Source: JANYJJ01 sp038241115 (GTDB lineage Bacteria; Pseudomonadota; Gammaproteobacteria; Burkholderiales; Burkholderiaceae_C). Taken from it: 53,927 bases of DNA. The position numbers and the translations under genes were made by a program. Positions within the stretch are counted from its first letter, which is position 1. Every line of letters begins with the position of its first letter. The stretch covers positions 1 through 53,927 of the forward strand of contig JBBRGA010000003.1 in assembly GCA_038241115.1 (NCBI GenBank). Reading direction: 5' to 3'. A model generated the notes under the pieces. The model made no database searches. It saw only the letters and a list, made by a program, of their open reading frames with translations, and was not told the DNA's origin. Below are positions 7,699 to 14,735 of the stretch, piece after piece.

Positions 7699-10658
7699 GG
7701 AAGCGCCAAGCCGCCCTGCAAGGCCGCCGAGTAAGCTTGATCGGCAAGCGTAGGAGCCACCAACCTGACGCGCCAATACGGGTTGTACAAACTCGCCAGC
7801 TCGCTTTTGCCGTCGGCGCGAGGCGCAATTCGGTCGAAGAAAACCTCTGCGCGCGACATCGCCGCCAACTGTCCGCCTGCGGGCCGGTTGCCGTACAAAT
7901 CCAACGCACCGGTGGTTTTAAATTGGGCCGCGTTGTTCGAGGTCAGCGTGCTGGCGTGATTTTTGGTGACGCGAACCGTGACGCCCGTGGTTTGCACGCG
8001 GTCGGGGTCTAGGTCGGCAACGTCGCGGCTGTCTGGGATGCCGCTGAAGCGCGGTGCAGAGCGCATTTCCGAATCGGCGACGCCGGCAGTGGTTGCGTTT
8101 TCGGCATAAGCGTTGCCGTGGTATCCGCGACCGGCATCACTGCCGTCTGCCGATGCCAGGGCAGCGCCTTGACCCACTGGCACCCGAACGTCACCGCACC
8201 AGCTCAAGCGAAACTTGCCGCAGCCAAACCTTTCGCCGTGCAGTTCGAGCGTGTCAACGGCGCGCCATTCGTCGAACCCGATCAGCTCGGTGCCGCCGCG
8301 TTTTTTCAGCGCACCATCGCGGCGAAAAAAGGGAATGTTGAACGAGCTCGCCTCCCAGTTGCGTTCACGCGTGAACGCGTCGCGCGATCGCGATGTGACG
8401 TCTGCCATGCGGCCACGCAAATCTCCCGCTGACGCATTGCGCGCATAGCTGTTCGTGAACGTGGCCATGCCAAGCGAAACCGGCACGACGGTCGCGTTGA
8501 GCGCAGGGTCCATCGTCTGCACCACACTTGAAGCCAGCGCCTGTTGTCTCAACCCGGCGACCTGCTCGAGCTGAACGGCCTCTTGCGACAAAGCAAGCAC
8601 CTGCACGACGGGATCGATTGTCGAGACCGTCGCGTCCAGCGCGGCGTTGACCAGCCTTGCGTACTCCGCTGGTTCCGTTCCCGAAAGAGCACTTAAATAG
8701 CCAGCGCCCAAAAACGCGGCATCGAGTTGCAAGACTTTAAGGTTGGGCAACACGAAGAAATTGATCTCTGCTGCAGCCGCTGGATAGCCCGTAACAGCTG
8801 TTGCGAAGTAGTTCGTCCAAGACGCCAGGCTCACCATTTGCGCGATGACAATTTCATTCGCCACCATGGCACGGTTCAGGTAAGCGCTGTAGTTCAGCGC
8901 CCGTGCTTCTGCAATGCCGGCGCTGTAGGCCGCAGCGTCGGCCGCATTGGTGACCCTGATCTTTTCAGTGACGCTTTGACCGCTGTTGACCATCAGGTAA
9001 AGAAATGCCGCAACGATCAACAGCAGGCCCAGTGCCAGCGGCAGTACCTGACCGCGCGCCCACTTGGCGCCCGCCGATGACACTTCACCCGTGGGCGATG
9101 TGACACGCGGTTGATTGGTTCTTTGGGCGCGGCGATGCAGCGCCAAAAAGGATGCGCCGAGCAACGCCATTGCCAACGGCACCGCATCGCCCCAGCGCGC
9201 ATACGGCGTCAAACCAGCGCGGGTTTCGATGCGCGCCGAACCCACTGCGTCCGTGCCCGTCTTCAACTCTGAATGGACGCCACCGAATGCCGTCACGGCG
9301 AAAGTGCCCGCACTGTCCGACACCCTGAGCACAGGTTTCTGCAGCTCCATCGCGCGAACCTGCGCCAACGCCTTTGCTTGACGCGTCAATTGCGCGGAAG
9401 CCACGGCGCTGTCGTTGGTCATGTTGATCAAGAAGTCAGCAGTTGCTGCGCGCTGTCGCCACGCGTCTGCGTAAGCCGCCTCAATGCAGATGGCGACAGC
9501 GGCTCGGTGGCCCGCCAACAACAGCGGCTCCTGCACGGCCTCAGCGCGCGTTGTTTGCGCCAGTGGGTGGGGCAGCACGCGGTTGACCCAAGCGCTGAGC
9601 GTATCGTTCAACGGCAGAAACTCGCCGAAAGGAAACAGCTTCGACTTCAGATAGCGCTGTTCGCCCGAAACTCCCACTGCCAAAGCGCCGTTGTAAAAAC
9701 CGCTCGCCGCGTCATCAGCGAAATACATCCCGATCAGCACGTCCGCGGCGTTTGCGCCAAGCGAGGAATGCAAATCTTGCAGGTACGCCGACGACAGAGC
9801 TGCGGGTGTTGTTTGCAGCGCCAGTTCCGATGTCACGATCAGGTTCGTGGCCGCCGCCCGAGCCGTGTCCGAGATCGTTGCCAGCGTTTTTGCGACCGCG
9901 ATGTCGTCAGATGCATCACGCTGTTTGGAGTGGGATGCGCTTTGAATCATGGTGGCGGTGAGGGTTCCGGACGGCGATGTCCATTCCAAGTGCCCGACTG
10001 CCAAAAGTCCGATCATCACGACAGCGCAGATTGCCGAGCGGCCGCGTTGATACCGGGATGGACTTGCGCTTTGCACCGAGCTTCGGGCCGAATGCTGGAC
10101 GGTCCAACTCGCCGCGCAAAGGCCAGAAAGCGAGAACATCAAACCGCCAGCCAAAAGCACGCCGCCCAACGCAAGCGCTCCGCAGAGCGGTCCGCCCGAA
10201 GCCTGCGCGTAGCCCACGCGTATCCAGGGAACAGACAGTTCGCTCAACGAAAAAACCCACTCGTGAACGACCCATGCGCATGGCAGTGCGATTCCCAGTC
10301 TGAACAACGGGCTCGAGACAAAACGAAAGCACAGCCAAGCGCAAGTGCCTGCGCTGACGGCGCTTGCTGCGATGAGAAGAGAGACGGGGACAAGCGTGAG
10401 CGCGCGAGCCGGCTCTGGCACGTTCAGCGCAAACCCTGCAAGGCCGGCGCTCATCATCGCGGCCGTGAAAATTGAAAGCGAGGCTGCCGCAGTCGATGCC
10501 CGGGTGGATCGAGCCGATAAAGGGAGCAGCAAACAGAAGAGGCAGATCTGCACGACCAGCCAGCTCGCGGGCAAGCCGAAGCTTGCGCCAGCGACGAGGC
10601 CCAAAGCCCCACTGGCCAGATTGCTGCGAGAACTGCCCAAGGAATTCAAAACTGCCAC
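7695..10658 (-). CDS. Fusion of apolipoprotein N-acyltransferase (Lnt) and TadG-like pilus protein
   Basis: One uninterrupted frame of 987 residues. Residues ~1-510 match a whole Lnt: about seven N-terminal membrane segments, the PWIRVGYAQASGG stretch, and a nitrilase-fold domain. The triad appears as E278 (VTSELA), K338 (YLKSKLFPFGE) and C391 (AVAICIEAAY). The family-typical MTND, ALAQVRAMELQKPVLR and GLTPYARWG stretches follow, then a last membrane helix. After a basic linker, Gly536-Gln537 starts a TadG-like domain (~535-987) with one helix (VLPLALGLLLIVAAFLYLM) and a long periplasmic part with ADAAAYSAG and SYLNRAMVANE-type motifs. The GTG at 10658 has GAAGGTGG nearby, so a TTG at 10649 is an alternative start. 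The aromatic residue after the catalytic Cys is Ile392, and the usual NDAWFG motif reads NDSAVAS. The stop overlaps the next gene (ATGA). Confidence 0.85.
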   Translation of the reverse strand: MAVLNSLGSSRSNLASGALGLVAGASFGLPASWLVVQICLFCLLLPLSARSTRASTAAASLSIFTAAMMSAGLAGFALNVPEPARALTLVPVSLLIAASAVSAGTCAWLCFRFVSSPLFRLGIALPCAWVVHEWVFSLSELSVPWIRVGYAQASGGPLCGALALGGVLLAGGLMFSLSGLCAASWTVQHSARSSVQSASPSRYQRGRSAICAVVMIGLLAVGHLEWTSPSGTLTATMIQSASHSKQRDASDDIAVAKTLATISDTARAAATNLIVTSELALQTTPAALSSAYLQDLHSSLGANAADVLIGMYFADDAASGFYNGALAVGVSGEQRYLKSKLFPFGEFLPLNDTLSAWVNRVLPHPLAQTTRAEAVQEPLLLAGHRAAVAICIEAAYADAWRQRAATADFLINMTNDSAVASAQLTRQAKALAQVRAMELQKPVLRVSDSAGTFAVTAFGGVHSELKTGTDAVGSARIETRAGLTPYARWGDAVPLAMALLGASFLALHRRAQRTNQPRVTSPTGEVSSAGAKWARGQVLPLALGLLLIVAAFLYLMVNSGQSVTEKIRVTNAADAAAYSAGIAEARALNYSAYLNRAMVANEIVIAQMVSLASWTNYFATAVTGYPAAAAEINFFVLPNLKVLQLDAAFLGAGYLSALSGTEPAEYARLVNAALDATVSTIDPVVQVLALSQEAVQLEQVAGLRQQALASSVVQTMDPALNATVVPVSLGMATFTNSYARNASAGDLRGRMADVTSRSRDAFTRERNWEASSFNIPFFRRDGALKKRGGTELIGFDEWRAVDTLELHGERFGCGKFRLSWCGDVRVPVGQGAALASADGSDAGRGYHGNAYAENATTAGVADSEMRSAPRFSGIPDSRDVADLDPDRVQTTGVTVRVTKNHASTLTSNNAAQFKTTGALDLYGNRPAGGQLAAMSRAEVFFDRIAPRADGKSELASLYNPYWRVRLVAPTLADQAYSAALQGGLALP

Positions 10659-10690
10659 CTTCAGGGTACGGATGTTTCGGCTCGATTTCG

Positions 10691-10704
10691 CAGGCGTTCG
10701 CCTG
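10691..10704 (-). other. Small inverted repeat in the flp-fusion intergenic gap
   Basis: The 126-base gap between flp and the fusion gene is the only sizeable one in the Tad operon. It contains caggcgttcgcctg, which can fold into a 5-6 bp hairpin. No U-run follows on the minus strand. It may moderate read-through from the abundant pilin message or stabilise its 3' end; the evidence is weak. Confidence 0.3.
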
Positions 10705-10784
10705 ACTTTCAGGTGTCTGCGCAGGCGGATGCCGGCTGGCGGAGTTCAAACCGGCGCATCGAACGCGCCTGCAGGTCCCCCGAT

Positions 10785-11051
10785 CTACTTCGCGGCGTTG
10801 CCGGTGTAGGTGTCCAAGTTGCGCTTCACGTTGGCCTCTGTGGCCGCCGCTGTTGCAGCGGTCTGGGCTGCCGTTTTCGCAGCCGTTCCGTCGCTGCCGG
10901 CGAGTTCGTTGGCGATGGCCGCCGTCTGATTTCGCACGGTATTTCCGAAGAACTGATAAACCGCAATGGCCGCAATCGCGATGAGCGCCACGATGATGAT
11001 GTATTCGGTCATGCCTTGACCGCGCTGCTTGAATTTGGACTGAAGGGACAT
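10785..11051 (-). CDS. flp: Flp major prepilin
   Basis: From the ATG at 11051 the product is 88 residues. It has an 11-residue basic leader (MSLQSKFKQRG), a class III cleavage site Gly11/Gln12, Glu at +5 of the mature protein (QGMTEY) and a hydrophobic helix IIIVALIAIAAIAVYQFFGN, followed by an Ala/Thr-rich tail. This is the major subunit of the Flp/Tad pilus. GGAG lies 6 bases before the ATG, which decides against the farther in-frame start at 11105. It is the first gene of the operon; the upstream gap of over 350 bases to the divergent MFS gene must hold the promoter. It would be processed by a TadV peptidase that is not present in this window. Confidence 0.95.
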   Translation of the reverse strand: MSLQSKFKQRGQGMTEYIIIVALIAIAAIAVYQFFGNTVRNQTAAIANELAGSDGTAAKTAAQTAATAAATEANVKRNLDTYTGNAAK

Positions 11052-11422
11052 GAGAACTCCGCTGTTTGAAATCTTGAGAATGTTCGACCAGACGTCGAGA
11101 AACAAAGATTACAAAATGTGACACTCTGCGGGAATCCCTCATTCAGGGTGGTCTTGCCTTGCGGGGTGCCAGACGGGGAAGGTGACTTGAGACATTTCCA
11201 GGCTGGTCTGCACGGTTGCGCTGCCCCTTTTTTCATCACACAGAATTTCAGAATCACGCGGCTAAGTGATTGATTTACATGGAGAATCGGTACGAAAAGC
11301 GTTTGACTTGCGGATTTTTCGGCTGGTCTCTGTCACCAATTCATCGCCATCCTTTTCTCAAGCAGTCGATGTTTGTCGTTCTGCTTTCTCCTTCGCTTTC
11401 TTGAGCGGGGTCGGAGCCTTTG
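11052..11422. other. Divergent intergenic region between flp and the MFS gene
   Basis: This 371-base gap must carry the promoters of the Tad operon (minus) and of the MFS gene (plus). On the plus strand a TTGACT at 11303-11308 could be a -35 box, but no good -10 follows. On the minus strand TGTAAT near 11110 is a possible -10 with only a poor -35. No gene, riboswitch or clear operator is seen. Confidence 0.4.
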
Positions 11423-12724
11423 ATGTCACTGTTTCCTCAAGACGCTTTGAACCCAGGTGTTCGCAAGCGCGAAGTGTTTGGTTGGGCAATGTATGACTTC
11501 GCCAACTCTGGCTACACCACCGTCGTTCTGACGGCGGTATTCAACTCTTACTTTGTGGGCGTGGTGGCACAAGATGCCGCGTGGGCCACGTTGGCTTGGA
11601 CTCTGACTTTGGCGTTGTCCAGCCTGATCGTCATGGTGGCAATGCCCGCCGTCGGGGCCTTCGCCGATCTGCGCGCAGCGAAGAAAAAAGTGCTCGCGCT
11701 GGCGACGGTCGGGTGCGTAGCGGCGACGGTGTTGTTGGCCACCGTGGGGCGCGGCGACTTGGCTTTGGCGGTGGTGCTCATCATTTTGTCCAACACTTTT
11801 TACTCAGTGGGGGAGTCGATGACGGCTTCGTTTTTGCCTGAACTGGCCAAGCCCTCCGCCATGGGACGTGTGTCGGGTTGGGGCTGGAGCTTTGGATACC
11901 TGGGAGGCATGTTGTCTTTGGGTTTGAGCTTGGCCTACGTGCTCTGGGCTCAGGCACGCGGCGAAAGTGCAACCTCGTTTGTGCCAGTGACCATGCTCAT
12001 AACCGCTGGGGTTTACGGCTTGGCCGCTTTGGTGACGTTTGTGCTTTTGAAAGAGCGCGCGGTGGCGCAGCCGCAGTCTGCGGACACGGGCGGCTTTGGC
12101 GCTTCATGGCACCGGCTGAAATTGACCTTGCAGGCTTCGAAGAAGTACTCAGACTTTCGTTGGTTGTTGGCCTGCGGCGCGTGCTACCAAGCGGGTATTT
12201 CCGTGGTGATTGCCTTAGCGGCGATTTACGCCGAGCAAACTTTGGGCTTCAAACAGTCGGACACCATGGCGTTGATCTTTTTGGTCAATATCGCCGCCGC
12301 GTTAGGGGCGTTTGCCTTCGGCTACTGGCAGGACCGCATCGGCCACAAGTTGGCTTTGGGCGTGACCTTGGCCGGTTGGGTTCTCATGACGGTGCTGGCC
12401 GCATTGGCGCAGACCGCCACCTTGTTTTGGGTCGCAGCGGTGATCGCCGGCTTGTGCATGGGCTCCAGCCAATCGGCGGGCCGCGCCATGGTGGGTTTGT
12501 TCGCGCCGCAAAAACAACTTGGCGAATTCTTCGGTCTGTGGACGTTTGCAACGCGCCTGGCTGCCATCGTTGGGCCTATCACTTACGGGGTCGTCACCGT
12601 GCTGACGCAAGGCAATCACCGCATTGCCATCGTGTCGACGGCAGCGTTTTTTCTGATGGGCTTGTTGTTGCTCTGGCCTGTCAACGTGGCCCGCGGCGCT
12701 GAGGAGGCGCGGTCTTCGGTGTGA
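11423..12724 (+). CDS. MFS transporter, UMF1/Atg22-like family
   Basis: The 433-residue protein has about twelve hydrophobic segments and the WAMYDFANSGYTTVVLTAVFNSYF opening region typical of UMF1-type (Atg22-like) MFS permeases. It also has an MFS-like loop (ADLRAAKKKVLALA) and a second-half signature (FGYWQDRIGHKLALG). The substrate cannot be told. ATG 11423 has GGAG at suitable spacing; a TTG directly upstream is less likely. It stands alone, divergent from the Tad operon and followed by a 215-base gap before etfB, so it is probably its own transcription unit. Confidence 0.85.
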   Translation: MSLFPQDALNPGVRKREVFGWAMYDFANSGYTTVVLTAVFNSYFVGVVAQDAAWATLAWTLTLALSSLIVMVAMPAVGAFADLRAAKKKVLALATVGCVAATVLLATVGRGDLALAVVLIILSNTFYSVGESMTASFLPELAKPSAMGRVSGWGWSFGYLGGMLSLGLSLAYVLWAQARGESATSFVPVTMLITAGVYGLAALVTFVLLKERAVAQPQSADTGGFGASWHRLKLTLQASKKYSDFRWLLACGACYQAGISVVIALAAIYAEQTLGFKQSDTMALIFLVNIAAALGAFAFGYWQDRIGHKLALGVTLAGWVLMTVLAALAQTATLFWVAAVIAGLCMGSSQSAGRAMVGLFAPQKQLGEFFGLWTFATRLAAIVGPITYGVVTVLTQGNHRIAIVSTAAFFLMGLLLLWPVNVARGAEEARSSV

Positions 12725-12939
12725 GTGAGATCAGATCGATTGGCCGTCTTTGCTGAAAGTAAGCCTGCGGCGCAAGCAACTCAAATCGCCTTGCTCTGAC
12801 TTGCTTTCGGCGATCACCCTGAGCACGGTCGTTCTTTTTAAGGGCATTTTTATGGCTTTCGGCCTGCATCACTCGCAGCCAAGCCCGGCGCTACTAAACT
12901 CGCAGTTGGTTCGATGGACACGCTTTAGGAGTGCTCGAT

Positions 12940-13689
12940 ATGAAGGTGCTGGTTCCCGTTAAACGGGTCGTGGATTACAACGTCAAAGTACGCGTCAAGT
13001 CTGACGGAAGCGGCGTCGACATCGCCAACGTCAAGATGAGCATGAACCCGTTTGACGAAATTGCCGTAGAAGAAGCGGTCCGGCTTCGCGAAAAAGGCGT
13101 GGTGACCGAAGTGATAGCCGTCTCGTGCGGTGTCGTTCAGTGCCAAGAAACCCTGCGCACGGCCATGGCCATCGGTGCCGACCGCGCCATCTTGGTCGAA
13201 ACCGACGTCGAATTGCAGCCACTGGCGGTGGCCAAATTGCTCAAGGCGCTGATGGACAAAGAGCAGCCGGGCCTCGTCATTTTGGGCAAGCAAGCCATTG
13301 ACGACGACTGCAACCAAACGGGTCAGATGTTGGCCGCTTTGGCCGGTCTGCCACAAGCCACTTTTGCGAATAAAGTGGAAGTCGCGGATGGATACGCCAA
13401 TGTGGTTCGTGAGGTCGACGGTGGCCTGGAAACCTTGAAGATCAAGCTTCCCGCCATCATCACCACTGATCTGCGCTTGAACGAGCCGCGCTATGTCACG
13501 CTGCCCAACATCATGAAGGCGAAAAAGAAAACGCTGGATGTGTTCAAGCCCGCCGATTTGGGTGTGGACGTGACGCCGCGCATCAAAACGATCAAGGTCA
13601 GCGAGCCGCCCAAACGCAGTGCTGGCATCAAGGTGCCCGATGTGGCCACACTGGTTTCTAAACTGAAAAATGAAGCAAAGGTGATTTGA
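12940..13689 (+). CDS. etfB: Electron transfer flavoprotein beta subunit
   Basis: The 249-residue product begins MKVLVPVKRVVDYNVKVRVK and contains the ETF-beta signature stretch GLETLKIKLPAIITTDLRLNEPRY and a C-terminal KVPDVATLVSKLKNEAKV segment. With EtfA it forms the FAD/AMP heterodimer that takes electrons from acyl-CoA and related dehydrogenases and passes them to ETF-quinone oxidoreductase. TAGGAG lies 8 bases before ATG 12940, which favours this start over the GTG at 12931. It is one base upstream of etfA and close to an acyl-CoA dehydrogenase, its likely donor. The length is normal for the family. Confidence 0.97.
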   Translation: MKVLVPVKRVVDYNVKVRVKSDGSGVDIANVKMSMNPFDEIAVEEAVRLREKGVVTEVIAVSCGVVQCQETLRTAMAIGADRAILVETDVELQPLAVAKLLKALMDKEQPGLVILGKQAIDDDCNQTGQMLAALAGLPQATFANKVEVADGYANVVREVDGGLETLKIKLPAIITTDLRLNEPRYVTLPNIMKAKKKTLDVFKPADLGVDVTPRIKTIKVSEPPKRSAGIKVPDVATLVSKLKNEAKVI

Positions 13690-13690
13690 C

Positions 13691-14623
13691 ATGACCTGCT
13701 TGGTAATTGCTGAACACAACAATGCGGCCGTCAAAGGTGCGACGTTGAACACCGTAACCGCCGCGTTGAAATGCGGCGGCGAAGTTCATGTGCTGGTGGC
13801 TGGCGAAAACGCCGCCGCGGCTGCTGCCGCTGCCGCTCAGATCGTAGGCGTCAGCAAGGTGCTGCACGCTGACAGTGCTGCCTTCGCCCATGGCTTGGCA
13901 GAGAATATGACCGCGCAAATTTTGGGCATGGCATCAAGCTACAGCCACATTCTTTTTGCGGCCACCGCTTCAGGCAAGAACATCGCGCCCCGTGTGGCAG
14001 CCATGCTCGATGTGGCGCAAATTTCCGACATCATCCGCGTCGAAAATGCCGACACGTTTGACCGCCCCATCTATGCGGGCAACGCGATCGCCACCGTTCA
14101 CAGCGCTGAGTCCACCAAGGTCATCACCGTGCGAACCACCGGGTTCGACCCAGCCGCCGCTGCTGGCGGAAGTGCCACGGTCGAAGTGCTTGCTGCCGCG
14201 GCAGACGGCGGTTTGTCCACCTTCATGGGCAGCGAGATTGCCAAGCTCGACCGCCCTGAGTTGACTGCAGCCAAAATCATCGTGAGCGGTGGTCGCGCCA
14301 TGGGCAGCAGTGACAAGTTCAATGATGTGCTGACACCGTTGGCCGACAAATTGGGCGCAGCACTCGGCGCCAGCCGCGCGGCGGTGGATGCAGGTTACGC
14401 GCCAAATGACTGGCAAGTGGGTCAAACCGGCAAGATCGTCGCACCTCAGCTCTACATCGCTGCCGGTATTTCGGGCGCCATTCAACATTTGGCCGGCATG
14501 AAGGACAGCAAAGTAATCGTTGCCATCAATAAAGATCCGGAGTCGCCCATTTTCAGCGTGGCCGACTACGGTTTGGAAGCCGATCTGTTTGTAGCCGTTC
14601 CCGAATTGGTGGCAGCTCTTTGA
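13691..14623 (+). CDS. etfA: Electron transfer flavoprotein alpha subunit
   Basis: The 310-residue product has an N-terminal ETF domain (~1-180) and the C-terminal FAD-binding domain (~190-310). The latter shows VSGGRAMGSSDKFN, ASRAAVDAGYAPNDWQVGQTGK, LYIAAGISGAIQHLAGMKDSK and AINKDPESPIFSVADYGLEADLF, all typical of EtfA. It starts one base after the etfB stop, so the subunits are made together. An intrinsic terminator lies 20 bases downstream, ending the etfBA unit before the acyl-CoA dehydrogenase. Confidence 0.97.
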   Translation: MTCLVIAEHNNAAVKGATLNTVTAALKCGGEVHVLVAGENAAAAAAAAAQIVGVSKVLHADSAAFAHGLAENMTAQILGMASSYSHILFAATASGKNIAPRVAAMLDVAQISDIIRVENADTFDRPIYAGNAIATVHSAESTKVITVRTTGFDPAAAAGGSATVEVLAAAADGGLSTFMGSEIAKLDRPELTAAKIIVSGGRAMGSSDKFNDVLTPLADKLGAALGASRAAVDAGYAPNDWQVGQTGKIVAPQLYIAAGISGAIQHLAGMKDSKVIVAINKDPESPIFSVADYGLEADLFVAVPELVAAL

Positions 14624-14642
14624 TGCCACGTTAGCCCAACAG

Positions 14643-14679
14643 AACCCGTTCGCCGCAAAGCAGGGCCAACGGGTTTTTT
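14643..14679 (+). terminator. Intrinsic terminator after etfBA
   Basis: aacccgtt (14643-14650) pairs with aacgggtt (14668-14675) across a 17-base loop and is followed by a run of T. It is the clearest rho-independent terminator on the plus strand of the window. Confidence 0.8.
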
Positions 14680-14735
14680 GTTGCCCTGAACCCATTTCGG
14701 GGCAGCGTTAAAAAATCAGTTTTGAAAGACACCTC

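Noticed and set aside
9273..10475. A 400-codon plus-strand frame opposite the Lnt half of the fusion
   Set aside because: Low-complexity Arg/Ala-rich translation with no domain; it is a shadow of the fusion gene.
11150..11180. Possible sigma-54 promoter (TGGCAC followed by GC-rich bases) before flp on the minus strand
   Set aside because: The -24 half fits, but the required GC/TTGC half at -12 is absent.
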